NCBI GenBank assembly: GCA_017544705.1
Contig: JAFYDQ010000031.1
Location: 1 to 60,267, forward strand
Direction: 5' to 3'
Source: Lachnospiraceae bacterium
GTDB lineage: Bacteria; Bacillota; Clostridia; Lachnospirales; Lachnospiraceae
Length of the DNA: 60,267 nt
This document shows, piece after piece, positions 26,802 to 38,886 of the stretch. Position numbers and translations under genes: made by a program. The notes beneath the pieces are model-generated. The model worked only from the letters and a program-made list of their open reading frames with translations, searched no databases and was not told the origin of the DNA. Positions within the stretch are counted from its first letter, which is position 1. Each line of letters opens with the position of its first letter.

Positions 26802-27380
26802 ATGAAAACATCGAATACCGTTCGTATGGTGCGCGCTGCCGCGGTGGCCGCACTCTATGTTGTCCTGACCATTCTTGCCAACAGCCTCGGGCTTGCCAGC
26901 GGGATCATACAGGTCAGGATCTCCGAAGCACTCTGTGTCCTTCCTTTTTTTGATCCCACTTTAAGCATCGGCTTATATATCGGCTGTATCCTGGCCAACC
27001 TCCTCACGGGTTGTGCGCCCTGGGATATTGTTTTCGGCTCTCTTGCAACACTGATCGGTGCCGTTTTCTGCGCCCTGATCGGTTATAAAGCAAAAGGCCT
27101 TGCCCCAAAGGACAAAGCCTATAAACGTCTTGCACTTTTGGCACCTGTTCCGAACGTGATCAGCAACGCCCTGATCATCCCGCTTGTCCTGATCCATGTA
27201 TACGGAATGGGATTAAATGACGTTGCCGTGATCGCGGACCGTGTTCCGATCAAAAGCGCATATGTTTTGTTTTTGATCACCGTACTGATCGGAGAAGTGA
27301 TCTCCGGCTATATTTTCGGAACGCTCCTGTTTCCCGCGTTTCACAGGATCATGCGAAGCACCGGCCAGGATGGGACCTGA
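26802..27380 (+). CDS. queT: QueT-family queuosine-precursor transporter (ECF S-component type)
   Basis: A 192-residue membrane protein with five to six hydrophobic segments. It begins VRMVRAAAVAALYVVLTILANSLG and contains VRISEALCVLPFFDP, LLTGCAPWDIVFGSLATLIGA and VPNVISNALIIPLVL, characteristic of the QueT family that imports preQ1/preQ0 with an energy-coupling factor module. The preQ1 riboswitch directly upstream, covering its AAAGGAG site, confirms the substrate class. The ECF ATPases are not in the window. Its stop directly abuts the convergent aminopeptidase stop. Confidence 0.92.
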   Translation: MKTSNTVRMVRAAAVAALYVVLTILANSLGLASGIIQVRISEALCVLPFFDPTLSIGLYIGCILANLLTGCAPWDIVFGSLATLIGAVFCALIGYKAKGLAPKDKAYKRLALLAPVPNVISNALIIPLVLIHVYGMGLNDVAVIADRVPIKSAYVLFLITVLIGEVISGYIFGTLLFPAFHRIMRSTGQDGT

Positions 27381-28496
27381 CTACTTTAAATTCTCGGGGT
27401 TTAAGACCTCGAGTTCCGGGATCACAAACCGTCCGTCCTTCCGGATCAGAACATCATCAAACCAGATTTCACCGCCACCGTACTCGGGTGTCTGGATCAG
27501 CACGAGATCCCAGTGGATCGCTGATTTGTTCCCGTTGGGTGCTTCATCATAACATTTGCCCGGCGTGAAGTGGATCGATCCCATGATCTTTTCATCAAAC
27601 AGGATGTCCTTCATGGGGGTTTGGATATACGGATTCACGCCGATCGCAAATTCACCGACATATCTGGCTCCTTCATCCGTATCAAATACCTTGTTGATCT
27701 TCTCGGTATTGTTACTCTCCGCCTTGACGATCTTCCCGTTTTCAAATGTCAGGGATACGTTTTCATACGTGTACCCCTGATACAGCGACGGGGTATTGTA
27801 TGTAATGGTCCCGTTCACGGAATCTCTGACGGGTGCCGTGAATACTTCTCCGTCCGGGATATTGATCTTGCCGTCACAGGGAATGGCCGGAATATCCTTA
27901 ATGGAAAAGCGAAGATCCGTTCCCGGTCCCGTAAGTCTTACCCGGTCGGTCCTGTTCATGAGTTCCACCAGATTCTTCATGGCTTTTCCCATTTTGGAAT
28001 AATCCATGGTACATACATCAAAGAAGAAGTCCTCAAAGGCTTCCTGGCTGGTATTGTTCAGCTGTGCCATCGCCGCATTGGGATAGCGCAGGATCGCCCA
28101 GCGCGTCTTAGGTACGCGGATCTTTCCATGTACTTCTTCCGCATACAGTTTCTCGTAGAGTGCCATTTTATCGGACGGCACATCCGCAAGCTCCGATACG
28201 TTATCCGTTCCCCGAACGCCAAGATAGCAGTCCATCGCACGCATTTCCGCTCCGTCGATCTCAGCCATCAGCTTTAACTGTTCCTCGCTGCAGTTAAGGA
28301 TCATTTCCCGCTGGATCTGCGGATCCGTAAAATGCGGAAACGGAATACCGCCGGCCGCGTAGGTTTCCTTGATCAGGGCCCTTGCCAGCTCTTTCGTGGA
28401 ATTTCCGATGTAATGGATATACACCTTGTTTCCTTGCTTTACTTCCAGAGAGTAGTGTACCAGGCTGTGTGCCAGTTTTTTGATTCTTTCGTCCAT
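27381..28496 (-). CDS. Aminopeptidase, M29 family (AmpS/PepS-like)
   Basis: A 371-residue metallo-aminopeptidase of the thermophilic M29 family, removing N-terminal residues from peptides in the cytoplasm. It shows LVHYSLEVKQGNKVYIHY, the metal-site region with GTDLRFSIKD, IPDGEVFTAPVRDSVNG (acidic ligand), ARYVGEFAIGVNP, the GSIHFTPGKCYDE motif, and HWDLVLIQTPEYGGGEIWFDD at the C terminus. The length is slightly under the 410-residue norm. GTGAGGAC precedes ATG. It lies 14 bp after the large surface protein gene and probably shares its mRNA. Confidence 0.93.
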   Translation of the reverse strand: MDERIKKLAHSLVHYSLEVKQGNKVYIHYIGNSTKELARALIKETYAAGGIPFPHFTDPQIQREMILNCSEEQLKLMAEIDGAEMRAMDCYLGVRGTDNVSELADVPSDKMALYEKLYAEEVHGKIRVPKTRWAILRYPNAAMAQLNNTSQEAFEDFFFDVCTMDYSKMGKAMKNLVELMNRTDRVRLTGPGTDLRFSIKDIPAIPCDGKINIPDGEVFTAPVRDSVNGTITYNTPSLYQGYTYENVSLTFENGKIVKAESNNTEKINKVFDTDEGARYVGEFAIGVNPYIQTPMKDILFDEKIMGSIHFTPGKCYDEAPNGNKSAIHWDLVLIQTPEYGGGEIWFDDVLIRKDGRFVIPELEVLNPENLK

Positions 28497-28510
28497 ATTG
28501 TCCTCACTTC

Positions 28511-31027
28511 CTATTGTTTTGTATTGATATACGAAATAAACCGGTTGCCGTTCTGCATGAACCAGGACGTGGTTTCGATTTTTCCGTATTTATCCACTGT
28601 TCCGAGCTTCGGGTTATAGATGACCGTATTCTGGCTGTCATATCCGACGATCAGTACGGCCTCATCCGCCTCGATGACCGCCAGTACCGGATTTCCGCAA
28701 CTCACGTAATACTGCACGGCATCCAGGGAACATCCGGTCAGATCCAGAACGGTCGCATCCGGAAGGCTTTCTTTCAAGCGTCCGATGACCGTTGTCCCGT
28801 TGAGGAGCGTTCTGGCATCCAGATAAACACCGTTCAGTTTCAGCATTTCATCCACGCAACATGCCGTTGTGGTTCTCAGCGCATCCGAGGAACGAACATC
28901 CATCCCTTTGATCGTCTTGGACAGATATCTGTTTCCGCCCTGCCAGATATAAGAATCCCTTCTGTCCACCACGGCACCGAAGGATGTTTCCGCGCGCCTG
29001 ATCGCATCGGCCGGATCGGCATAAACCCCGACGATATCTCCCATCACATATACGTAATAGAGCTCCCTGTTGTCCTCCTGCTCCAAAGCAATGTCCCTGC
29101 TTCCTTCATAAAGAACATGTTTGGGATTCAGCTTCTTGACCGTATTGGTTGCAGGGGTTTTGGCAAGTACGGTCTGGTACGTGGTCTCCATCTCTTCCGT
29201 AACCACGCTGGTAAACTGGTTTTTGGTCGCATTCTCGGATTGGTTGTTCATGATCTGGTCATTATCAACCTCTTCGAAAAATCCGATCTCGGCATTCCAT
29301 CTGACGCGGTAAAGCGTGATCATGTTATCTTCCACGTCAATATCCGTCGTATAGATGCCGTCCTGCTTATATTCCTTTCTGATCCCGTCATTGATGTTCA
29401 GGATATTGACCGCATACATCGGTACAACCGTGGAACCCGATTTATCCGTTGTGATCTCTGCTATGCGGGCACGTCCGTAGATCAGATCGGAATCCATAAA
29501 TCCGAGCGGTACGATGATCTCGCCGGCATCCGCGACCACTTCCACGGGTGCCGCCGCATTCAGCGAAAAGAACTCGATCTTATTGTTTTCCGTCTGCCAT
29601 GCGATCATGCTGTTGTCTTTCGATGACACAAAACGGTTATCATCCAGATCCGACGCAACCACATCGATCTTTCCGGTCTCCATGTTGATCCGGTAGACAC
29701 TGCCGTCCATCAGCATGTACAACACATTACGGTTGTTGATATAACTGAGTGCCTGCATATCCTGACGGAGCAGTTGGAACGATTTGGAATACGGGAAGAA
29801 CATTTCTTCTTCCACCGTATTGACCGCACCGTCATAAAAGTAAATGCAGGCGCCGACTTCCCCTTCATGGATCCCGCGGTTCATGTATCCGTACACAAGG
29901 AACCGGACATTGCCCGCATCATCGATTGAGAGGATCTTGACACCGTGCGCATCATACCTGGTGCGCAGATCATTGTTGTCTTTATCATAGAACGAAAAGA
30001 TCTTTGCCAGGTTATTATTGGTCATATTAAAGGAATACAACGCATTCTGTTGGACAAAGCAATAAATGTTGGCGGCTTTGTTTTCCACCCACTGCAATTT
30101 TTCATCCAGAATGCCGTGCAGGATCTTGCCGTTGACCAGAACGTTTTTATCCTCATCAAACACCTGGTTCATATGGCGTTCGTATTCCATCAGGAAGATC
30201 CGCTCCTGGCCCCTGCGGATGCGGAAATACTCTTTGACATTGTAGTATTCGTTTTTGATGAACACGCGGTAATTCAGCTCGATACAGGCGTTCAGCGAAT
30301 CCACTTCCAGAAGGAACAGCTCTTTTTCGGATGATACGATGGGCTGCAGATCCCCCCAGGACAATTGCGTAAAGTTGGAATGAATGTTCACATAGCCGAA
30401 GCTGGAATTATCTCCTTCCGCGTTGGTTTCCATATATGTTTTCAGTTCCCTGGCCGTAACCTTGTCAAACGTCTTGGCAGAGAAATCTTTGACAAACGTG
30501 AATTTGTCCGTCAGATACAGCTCGGATTTGTTGATGATCCTGGTGTAATATTTGGCCACCTTGCCGGAGCCGTCCGTGATCTTGATCACCAGCATATACT
30601 CCGTGTCATCATCGATCAGGTCTTTGATGGGAAGCGTCGCCGTGATCATGTCATTTTCATAATTGTAACCGGACAGGTCGGTATCCTCGATCAGGCGCTT
30701 CATGTCTTTGCTGCGCACTTCGTATCCGATCTTACTGATGATCGCGCCGTAGGTGTCGATCAGGATATCCACTTCCCGGTTTGCCTTCAGCGGGGTAATG
30801 GTTCCGCGCAAATAACTCCCCTCCATGTCTGCCGTATAGCCATGCAGGGGATTTACATATTCGTCATTTACGTTCATATAGACGATGGGAAGCGTCGCCT
30901 GGCCCATTTCAGTCGTCATATCCGTATTTCCGCGGTTTAACAGTTCCTCCGCAACCGCCATGGAAAGCAGGAATACCGATATGAAAACACCGATCTTTAA
31001 CAGGGCTTTTCCTATCTTAGCTTTCAT
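28511..31027 (-). CDS. Large membrane-anchored surface protein with propeller-like middle and inactive C39-like domain
   Basis: An 838-residue protein of unknown function. A signal anchor (about residues 5-25) places it outside the cell. Residues about 40-280 look like beta sandwiches; about 290-600 repeat short strands resembling a beta propeller (IYCFVQQNALYSFNMTNNNLAK, NVLYMLMDGSVYRINMETGK, DLIYGRARIAEI). The C terminus (about 680-838) resembles a C39/papain-like fold: a Cys pair in TTTACCVDEML, then GNPVLAVIEADEAVLIVGYDSQNTVIYNPKLG. Active C39 enzymes have His before the VVVGYD strand and Asp in the NDP motif; here these read Glu-Ala and Asn, so catalysis is unlikely. The start at 31027 has only a weak GGACGG. 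It follows atpC by 66 bp. Confidence 0.75.
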   Translation of the reverse strand: MKAKIGKALLKIGVFISVFLLSMAVAEELLNRGNTDMTTEMGQATLPIVYMNVNDEYVNPLHGYTADMEGSYLRGTITPLKANREVDILIDTYGAIISKIGYEVRSKDMKRLIEDTDLSGYNYENDMITATLPIKDLIDDDTEYMLVIKITDGSGKVAKYYTRIINKSELYLTDKFTFVKDFSAKTFDKVTARELKTYMETNAEGDNSSFGYVNIHSNFTQLSWGDLQPIVSSEKELFLLEVDSLNACIELNYRVFIKNEYYNVKEYFRIRRGQERIFLMEYERHMNQVFDEDKNVLVNGKILHGILDEKLQWVENKAANIYCFVQQNALYSFNMTNNNLAKIFSFYDKDNNDLRTRYDAHGVKILSIDDAGNVRFLVYGYMNRGIHEGEVGACIYFYDGAVNTVEEEMFFPYSKSFQLLRQDMQALSYINNRNVLYMLMDGSVYRINMETGKIDVVASDLDDNRFVSSKDNSMIAWQTENNKIEFFSLNAAAPVEVVADAGEIIVPLGFMDSDLIYGRARIAEITTDKSGSTVVPMYAVNILNINDGIRKEYKQDGIYTTDIDVEDNMITLYRVRWNAEIGFFEEVDNDQIMNNQSENATKNQFTSVVTEEMETTYQTVLAKTPATNTVKKLNPKHVLYEGSRDIALEQEDNRELYYVYVMGDIVGVYADPADAIRRAETSFGAVVDRRDSYIWQGGNRYLSKTIKGMDVRSSDALRTTTACCVDEMLKLNGVYLDARTLLNGTTVIGRLKESLPDATVLDLTGCSLDAVQYYVSCGNPVLAVIEADEAVLIVGYDSQNTVIYNPKLGTVDKYGKIETTSWFMQNGNRFISYINTKQ

Positions 31028-31048
31028 AGTCCGTCCATTGTCCCACTC

Positions 31049-31084
31049 AAGAAAGTGCAACATCCGAAGATGCTGCACTTTCTG
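31049..31084 (-). terminator. Hairpin after atpC (terminator or attenuator)
   Basis: AGAAAGTGCA (31050-31059) pairs with TGCACTTTCT (31074-31083), with an inner CATC/GATG stem and tetraloop. The T run on the minus strand is short and partly inside the stem, so leakage into the surface protein gene is plausible. Confidence 0.5.
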
Positions 31085-31093
31085 ATCTGTTGC

Positions 31094-31498
31094 TTATTTC
31101 TTTGCGGCTTCGATCCTGGCGATCGAACGTTGCAGTGCCAGGGATGCTCTTGCAAGATTGGTATGGCTCTTTTTCTCCATAAGACGCCTTTCCGCACGGA
31201 TCCTTGCTTCTTCGGCCCTCTTGACGTCAATCTCATCAGGCCATTCGGCAATCTCCGCAAGCACCGTCACCTCGTCCTGCAGGATTTCCACAAAGCCGCT
31301 GATCAATGCAGCCTTTTCCACCGATTCCGTCTCGTGGATCCTCGCAACACCCGGAGCAAGTACCGCAGTCAGAGGGATGTGATTCTTTAAGATCCCGATC
31401 TCACCTTCGGTGGTACGGCACTCGAACATGATCACTTCGCCCTCATAAAAAGTCCTTTCCGGGGATATGATTTTCAATTTAAACGTGTTGTCAGCCAT
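31094..31498 (-). CDS. atpC: ATP synthase F1 epsilon subunit
   Basis: A 134-residue epsilon subunit, part of the rotating central stalk. The N-terminal beta barrel (FKLKIISPERTFYEGEVIMFECRTTEGEIGILKNHIPL) and the two-helix C-terminal domain (VKRAEEARIRAERRLMEK) are complete. GGAG lies about 7 bases before ATG. It is the last gene of the atp operon and lies 26 bp after atpD. Confidence 0.96.
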   Translation of the reverse strand: MADNTFKLKIISPERTFYEGEVIMFECRTTEGEIGILKNHIPLTAVLAPGVARIHETESVEKAALISGFVEILQDEVTVLAEIAEWPDEIDVKRAEEARIRAERRLMEKKSHTNLARASLALQRSIARIEAAKK

Positions 31499-31524
31499 GT
31501 GGCAGCTCCTTCACACCGGTCATT

Positions 31525-33827
<2,303 letters not shown>

Positions 33828-33853
33828 AAACCATCACCTCTTGCCTGGATTTC

Positions 33854-35359
33854 TTATCTGAATTCTTCCTTGAAAGCATCAATGGCTTTCTTGAGTTTCT
33901 CATCCGTTTCTTCCGAGATCTCTTTCGTGTCCCTAATGGAAGCGGGGATCTCCGGATAGTTGGTCTTGATATATTCGAAGAATTCTTTTTCGAAACGGGT
34001 AACCTTTTCCACATCCACATCCAGCAGATACTTTTTGGTCACCACATAAATCATGATTACCTGGAATTCTACCGGCATGGGCTGATACTGCGGCTGCTTC
34101 AGGACTTCCCTGATGCGCTCACCCTGTGCCAGTTTCTCCTTCGTATCCGCATCCAGTTCGGAACCGAACTGTGCGAATGCGGCCAGTTCCCTGAACTGTG
34201 CCAATTCCGTACGGATCGGTGCTGCGATCTTCTTCATGGCCTTAATCTGTGCCGCACCGCCGACACGCGATACGGAAAGACCTGCATTGATCGCCGGTCT
34301 GAAACCGGAATTGAACATTTCGGTTTCCAAATAGATCTGCCCGTCCGTGATGGAGATTACGTTGGTCGGGATATATGCGGATACGTCGCCCGCCTGTGTT
34401 TCAATGATCGGAAGTGCCGTCAGCGACCCTCCGCCATATTCTTCACTCATTCTGGCTGCGCGTTCCAGAAGCCTTGAATGCAGATAGAAGACATCACCGG
34501 GATATGCTTCACGCCCGGGCGGACGTCTGAGCAGCAGGGAGAGTGTTCTGTATGCGGTAGCATGCTTACTTAAGTCATCATAAATGACCAGAACGTCTTC
34601 TCCGTTTTCCATCCACTCCTCACCGATCGCGCAACCCGCGTAAGGAGCAATGTACTGCAACGGTGCCAGTTCGTTGGCCGTTGATGCGACTACCGTTGTA
34701 TATGCCATGGCACCATATTCTTCAAGTGTCTTGACAATGGAAGCAACCGTCGAGGATTTCTGACCGATCGCTACATAAATATATTTTACGTTTTGTCCCT
34801 TTTGATTGATGATCGTATCGATGGCGATCGCCGTTTTACCGGTCTGTCTGTCACCGATGATCAGCTCACGCTGTCCTCTTCCGATCGGGATCATGGAATC
34901 GATCGCCTTGATACCCGTCTGCAACGGTGTATCTACGGACTTTCTGGTAATAACGCCCGATGCGACACGTTCGATCTGACGGAAACGGTCTGTCTGGATG
35001 GGGCCTTTTCCATCGATCGGCTGTCCGAGCGAATTGACGACACGTCCCAGCATCACATCACCGACAGGAACCTCAACAACGCGGCCGGTTGTTTTCACGG
35101 TATCACCCTCGTTGATATTATGGTCTGCACCCAACAGTACCGCACCGACATTGTCTTCTTCCAGATTCATGACCATGCCGTATACGTCTCCCGGAAACGC
35201 AAGCAGTTCACCCTGCATCGCATTTTCAAGACCATGCACACGTGCGATTCCGTCTGCAACCTGAATGACCGTGCCGACCTGCGAAACTTCCAGCTCGCCG
35301 GCATATCTCTTGATCTGCTCTTTAATAACAGAACTGATTTCTTCTGGTCTTAAATTCAT
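33854..35359 (-). CDS. atpA: ATP synthase F1 alpha subunit
   Basis: A 501-residue non-catalytic nucleotide-binding subunit. Walker A is GDRQTGKT, with PIGRGQREL before it; [13 protein letters not shown] is the Walker B region, and [28 protein letters not shown] includes the arginine segment that completes the catalytic site. AAAGGTG lies upstream of ATG. It follows atpH by 18 bp. Confidence 0.97.
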   Translation of the reverse strand: MNLRPEEISSVIKEQIKRYAGELEVSQVGTVIQVADGIARVHGLENAMQGELLAFPGDVYGMVMNLEEDNVGAVLLGADHNINEGDTVKTTGRVVEVPVGDVMLGRVVNSLGQPIDGKGPIQTDRFRQIERVASGVITRKSVDTPLQTGIKAIDSMIPIGRGQRELIIGDRQTGKTAIAIDTIINQKGQNVKYIYVAIGQKSSTVASIVKTLEEYGAMAYTTVVASTANELAPLQYIAPYAGCAIGEEWMENGEDVLVIYDDLSKHATAYRTLSLLLRRPPGREAYPGDVFYLHSRLLERAARMSEEYGGGSLTALPIIETQAGDVSAYIPTNVISITDGQIYLETEMFNSGFRPAINAGLSVSRVGGAAQIKAMKKIAAPIRTELAQFRELAAFAQFGSELDADTKEKLAQGERIREVLKQPQYQPMPVEFQVIMIYVVTKKYLLDVDVEKVTRFEKEFFEYIKTNYPEIPASIRDTKEISEETDEKLKKAIDAFKEEFR

Positions 35360-35377
35360 GGATCTATTACACCTTTC

Positions 35378-35950
35378 CTAGATTTGTGTACCCGTTTCGT
35401 ATTGCGCTAACTGAATCTTTTTCAGATCCTTGGTCAGTTCGCCGAGTTTTGATTTCACGCTGGAATCAACGACCTTGTCACCGATACGGATGACCATGCC
35501 GCCGATCAGCGAGGGATCAACATCATACTGCACTTCCATTGAAGTATACGCCGTCGTATCAAGCAGTTTCTTTTCAACCGCTTCCTTCTGCGCCGGATCA
35601 AGCGGCAGCGGGGTAGCCACGCTGGCCGTTCCGATCCGCTTGTATTCTTTGACTTCGGAAACAAAATACTCCAGAATATCAAAGATATCGCGGTAACGGT
35701 CATTGATCACGATCAGCTTAAAGAATCCCGCAAGTTCCGGGGAAACCCTGTCCTTCATCACGGATTCCATAACTGCTTCTTTCTCTTCCTTGTCGATCTT
35801 CGGATGATTCATGAGTCTCGAAAAGTCCGGGTTCGAAGCAAGCACAGACTGAAGCATCTGTACCTGTGCATAATAATCGTCGATCCTGTTTTCTTCCTGC
35901 GCCAGTTCAAATAAGGCGTCACCGTATGTTTTGGATACTAGCTTTGCCAT
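35378..35950 (-). CDS. atpH: ATP synthase F1 delta subunit
   Basis: A 190-residue stator subunit joining b to the top of F1. It has the N-terminal KTYGDALFELAQEENRIDDYYAQ bundle and the C-terminal QKEAVEKKLLDTTAYTSMEVQYDVDPSLIGGMVIRIGDKVVDSSVKSKLGEL signature. The start overlaps the atpF stop by 13 bp, with GGTGGGGAAG in front. Confidence 0.95.
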   Translation of the reverse strand: MAKLVSKTYGDALFELAQEENRIDDYYAQVQMLQSVLASNPDFSRLMNHPKIDKEEKEAVMESVMKDRVSPELAGFFKLIVINDRYRDIFDILEYFVSEVKEYKRIGTASVATPLPLDPAQKEAVEKKLLDTTAYTSMEVQYDVDPSLIGGMVIRIGDKVVDSSVKSKLGELTKDLKKIQLAQYETGTQI

Positions 35951-36498
35951 ACTTCCCCACCTATTTCATTCAGCGTTTCTTCAACCAACTGACTCTGAAC
36001 CGTTGTATCGATCGATGCGCTGACAACCTTTCCGGCCATCAGGGATGCGATCTGGATCATCTCCTGCTTCATTTCATCAGCAGCGCGCTGTTTCTCGAGT
36101 TCCGCTTCGTTTCTGGCCTGTTTGATGATCCTTGCCGCTTCTTCCTTGGCATCGGCAACGATCTGTGCTTCATTGGCAAGGGCTTTCTTCCTGGCTTCAG
36201 AAAGAATCTCATCCACCTCGGCATCTGCCTGCTTGAGCTTGGCGTCATACTGGCTCTTCAACTGTGCGGCTTCCTCTTTATCCTTATCCGCACTTTCGAT
36301 ATCCGAACGGATCTTCTCCTGTCTCTTTTGCAGCATGTCCCTTACGGGATTGAACAAAAGATAAGACAGAACGAGGAACAGAATGAACAGTGCAAGGGCC
36401 GTAAGAATCGCATCATGAAGCAGCTGCACATCCAGGTCGAACAATCTTTCCATGGTCTTGTCAGATGAAAACAACAGTAAATTTATCACCTGTACCAA
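35938..36498 (-). CDS. atpF: ATP synthase Fo b subunit
   Basis: A 186-residue stator stalk. One membrane helix (about residues 28-48, ILTALALFILFLVLSYLLFNPV) is followed by a long charged coiled coil (KRQEKIRSDIESADKDKEEAAQL). The start is TTG at 36498 with AAGGAGG 8 bases upstream; no ATG has a comparable site. It overlaps atpH by 13 bp. Confidence 0.94.
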   Translation of the reverse strand: MVQVINLLLFSSDKTMERLFDLDVQLLHDAILTALALFILFLVLSYLLFNPVRDMLQKRQEKIRSDIESADKDKEEAAQLKSQYDAKLKQADAEVDEILSEARKKALANEAQIVADAKEEAARIIKQARNEAELEKQRAADEMKQEMIQIASLMAGKVVSASIDTTVQSQLVEETLNEIGGEVWQS

Positions 36499-36536
36499 TT
36501 TGTTAGCCTCCTTCCCATGCAGAGTAATACTCCGCT

Positions 36537-36830
<294 letters not shown>

Positions 36831-36863
36831 CTATATTCAAGGCTGAGCCATGATTATACGTTG

Positions 36864-37592
36864 TCAATTGTCTCCGATCGCATCCGTGATGTAGGTCATC
36901 GTCAGCATACAGAATACATATGTCTGGATCGCACCGGAAAACAGATCGAAATACACATGCAGTGCCGATGGGATACCGATCTTTACGAAGATCGGAAGCA
37001 GGCCGTAGTACAATGCCATCATAACCGTTCCGGATAATACGTTGGCAAACAGACGAAGGGAAAGCGAGATCGGAACCGCGACATCACCGACGATATTGAT
37101 CGGCGCCCAGATGGGCCAGGGGTCGCACAGTCCTTTCAGGAATCCGCTCAGTTTCTGGTGCTTTAACTTATTGAAAAAGATCAGGCAGAATGTGATCACA
37201 CCCATCGGGAACGTCACGCCGTAGTCTGCCGTCGGAGGGCGAAGCCCCAACAGCCCCGATATGTTACTGAGCAGGATGAACATAAAGATCGTGGAAATGT
37301 AGTTGGCAAACTTTGCGGCATTCTTGCCCATTACGCCGGTGACCATGCCGTCAAGCATTTCGACGATGAGCTCCGCGATATTCTGGAAAGTTCCCGGCGT
37401 GTCCATGACCTGCGCCTTCTTAATGACGCGGTTTGCGCAGATCGCAAAGATCACCAGGATCAGCATAACGATCAGTGTACAGACATGCGTTGTCGTGATC
37501 CAGACTTCCTGTCCGAAGATCTGATAGGAAAACAGACCTTTGATCATAAAGTCAATGTCGTTGCTGAACATGATTGCAAATGCAGGAATCAA
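36864..37592 (-). CDS. atpB: ATP synthase Fo a subunit
   Basis: A 242-residue membrane stator with five to six hydrophobic helices. The essential arginine is in SLSLRLFANVLSGTVMMALYY; FANYISTIFMFILLSNISGLLGLRPPTADYG and a C-terminal FDLFSGAIQTYVFCMLTMTYI complete the pattern. The listed start is TTG at 37592 with GGAAGGTG upstream; an ATG seven codons later is the alternative. It forms the ion path against the c ring. Confidence 0.94.
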   Translation of the reverse strand: MIPAFAIMFSNDIDFMIKGLFSYQIFGQEVWITTTHVCTLIVMLILVIFAICANRVIKKAQVMDTPGTFQNIAELIVEMLDGMVTGVMGKNAAKFANYISTIFMFILLSNISGLLGLRPPTADYGVTFPMGVITFCLIFFNKLKHQKLSGFLKGLCDPWPIWAPINIVGDVAVPISLSLRLFANVLSGTVMMALYYGLLPIFVKIGIPSALHVYFDLFSGAIQTYVFCMLTMTYITDAIGDN

Positions 37593-37595
37593 TTT

Positions 37596-38036
37596 CTATT
37601 CACCTTCCTTGCCATCCGGGTATGCATGACCCGTTCTTTTCTCATATATCTTCATAAAAACCTTATGGGTGAGCGGCTGTAAATACGCGCCGATCTTGAG
37701 CCCCAGCGTCCCCAGTACAAACGATACCGGATCCCCGATCTTTAAAAATCCGATCAACAGAAGCAGAACACAGACACAGGCGTAACGAAGGATCGTCGTC
37801 TTGCGGACATAGGCTGTTGCCCCTTTCTCGTCCAGCGCCACGATCGTTTCCAGGCACCAGGCCATGTGGATCGCCATGGCACATCCGCTTAAGATCCCTG
37901 CCCATAATCCGACCGCACGATAGAGCAGCGGCGGAAATGCAAGCGCCAGGATGATCTGGACCACGATGCCGTAAAGCAGGATCCCGGGAAACATCTCCCT
38001 AAGTGTTCTGTTCTCCCGAAGCATTCTCCTGATCAT
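37596..38036 (-). CDS. ATP synthase subunit I-like membrane protein
   Basis: A protein of about 146 residues with four hydrophobic helices (FPGILLYGIVVQIILALAFPP, GLWAGILSGCAMAIHMAW, YACVCVLLLLIGFLKIG, FVLGTLGLKIGAYLQP) and a basic C-terminal tail. Position and topology fit the AtpI group, which assists c-ring assembly or ion supply. The start at 38036 (MIRRMLRENRTL) has AGGAAG close in front; it could lie four codons later or further upstream. It overlaps the upstream AtpZ-like gene by about 38 bp and ends 3 bp before atpB. Confidence 0.7.
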   Translation of the reverse strand: MIRRMLRENRTLREMFPGILLYGIVVQIILALAFPPLLYRAVGLWAGILSGCAMAIHMAWCLETIVALDEKGATAYVRKTTILRYACVCVLLLLIGFLKIGDPVSFVLGTLGLKIGAYLQPLTHKVFMKIYEKRTGHAYPDGKEGE

Positions 38037-38298
38037 CTTCCTGTCTGCTTCCTTCCACTCCGTAATAATTGATGTGTTCCTCATCCGACTGGCTGTAAAT
38101 GTTTCTTGCAAGCCGGAACACGTTGGTAAACCCGGCGAGTGCGCCTATAAAAAAAAGGATGATCACCAAAAAGGAGGTGGAAAACAATCTGTCCAGAAAA
38201 ATACCCAAGAACGTACACAGCAAAATCGGGACGATCATGTTAATTCCGAATTGTGTGATCATTGTCAGAGCCCGAAACACGGTTTTCTTTTTTTTCAA
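37999..38298 (-). CDS. AtpZ/AtpI-family protein
   Basis: A 99-residue protein with two membrane helices (GINMIVPILLCTFLGIFLDRLF and FLVIILFFIGALAGFTNVFRL), matching the AtpZ/AtpI family encoded first in many atp operons. The start is TTG at 38298 behind a run of G residues. The tail is acidic (EDDQENASGE). In Bacillus pseudofirmus AtpZ and AtpI support magnesium/calcium supply and c-ring assembly; the same is assumed here. Confidence 0.8.
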   Translation of the reverse strand: MKKKKTVFRALTMITQFGINMIVPILLCTFLGIFLDRLFSTSFLVIILFFIGALAGFTNVFRLARNIYSQSDEEHINYYGVEGSRQEDDQENASGEQNT

Positions 38299-38332
38299 AG
38301 CCCCTGCCCCTTTTGTTGCTGTAATTAACGAA

Positions 38333-38361
38333 ATTATAGCATTTTTTATTGAAAAGGTCTA
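38333..38361 (-). promoter_or_regulatory. Sigma-A promoter of the atp operon
   Basis: On the minus strand TAGACC (38361-38356), a 17-base spacer and TATAAT (38338-38333), with a start near 38326. A weaker plus-strand TTGAAA (38349-38354) with TATTCT (38373-38378) for the DUF402 gene lies back to back with it. Confidence 0.65.
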
Positions 38362-38403
38362 GGAGAATGTAGTATTCTGATGAAAAGGGTTCCGGGAGGG
38401 CTT

Positions 38404-38886
38404 ATGAGTCAGACGCAATTGTATCGCAAAAGGATCATTCCCGAAGAATGCATCCTGCTTAAGGATGACATCATTCTGTACCAGGATGCAGACATGATCG
38501 TAACAAAATGGAGGGCCTTAAAGCCCAAAAAAGATCTGCATCACGGCTTCTCCTGCTACTTCTTAAAAGACGGATTCAAGATCAGCAAATTTTACTGCGT
38601 CGACAATTCCCTGCTCTATTGGTATTGTGACATCATTTCCCACACTTACGATCCGCAAAACGACACTTATATCTTCACAGATCTGCTGGCAGACGTCATT
38701 ATCTATCCCGACGGACGCGTTAAAGTGGTCGATCTCGATGAGATCGCCGATGCGCTCTCATTAGGTGCCATCACTTCCGAACAGGCACAGGATGCGCTCC
38801 GGAAACTGAATAAACTCCTGTCCGTCATCTACCGGAACGAATTCGATTCCATCAAGATCAATCTCGAACAGTTTGAAGATCAATAA
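38404..38886 (+). CDS. DUF402 (FAU-1/YgaC-like) protein
   Basis: A 160-residue protein of the DUF402 family. The start at 38404 is fixed by GGGAGGG 4 bases upstream; an in-frame ATG at 38380 has no ribosome binding site. The core contains HHGFSCYFLKDGFKISKFYCVDNSLLYWYCDII, a DPQNDTYIFTDLLADVIIYPDGRVKVVDLDEIADAL segment rich in conserved Asp, and ITSEQAQDALRKLNKLL. Members act as Mg2+-dependent nucleotide phosphatases or RNA-binding factors; which applies here is unknown. It is divergent from the atp operon and convergent with the SleB-like gene. Confidence 0.85.
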   Translation: MSQTQLYRKRIIPEECILLKDDIILYQDADMIVTKWRALKPKKDLHHGFSCYFLKDGFKISKFYCVDNSLLYWYCDIISHTYDPQNDTYIFTDLLADVIIYPDGRVKVVDLDEIADALSLGAITSEQAQDALRKLNKLLSVIYRNEFDSIKINLEQFEDQ

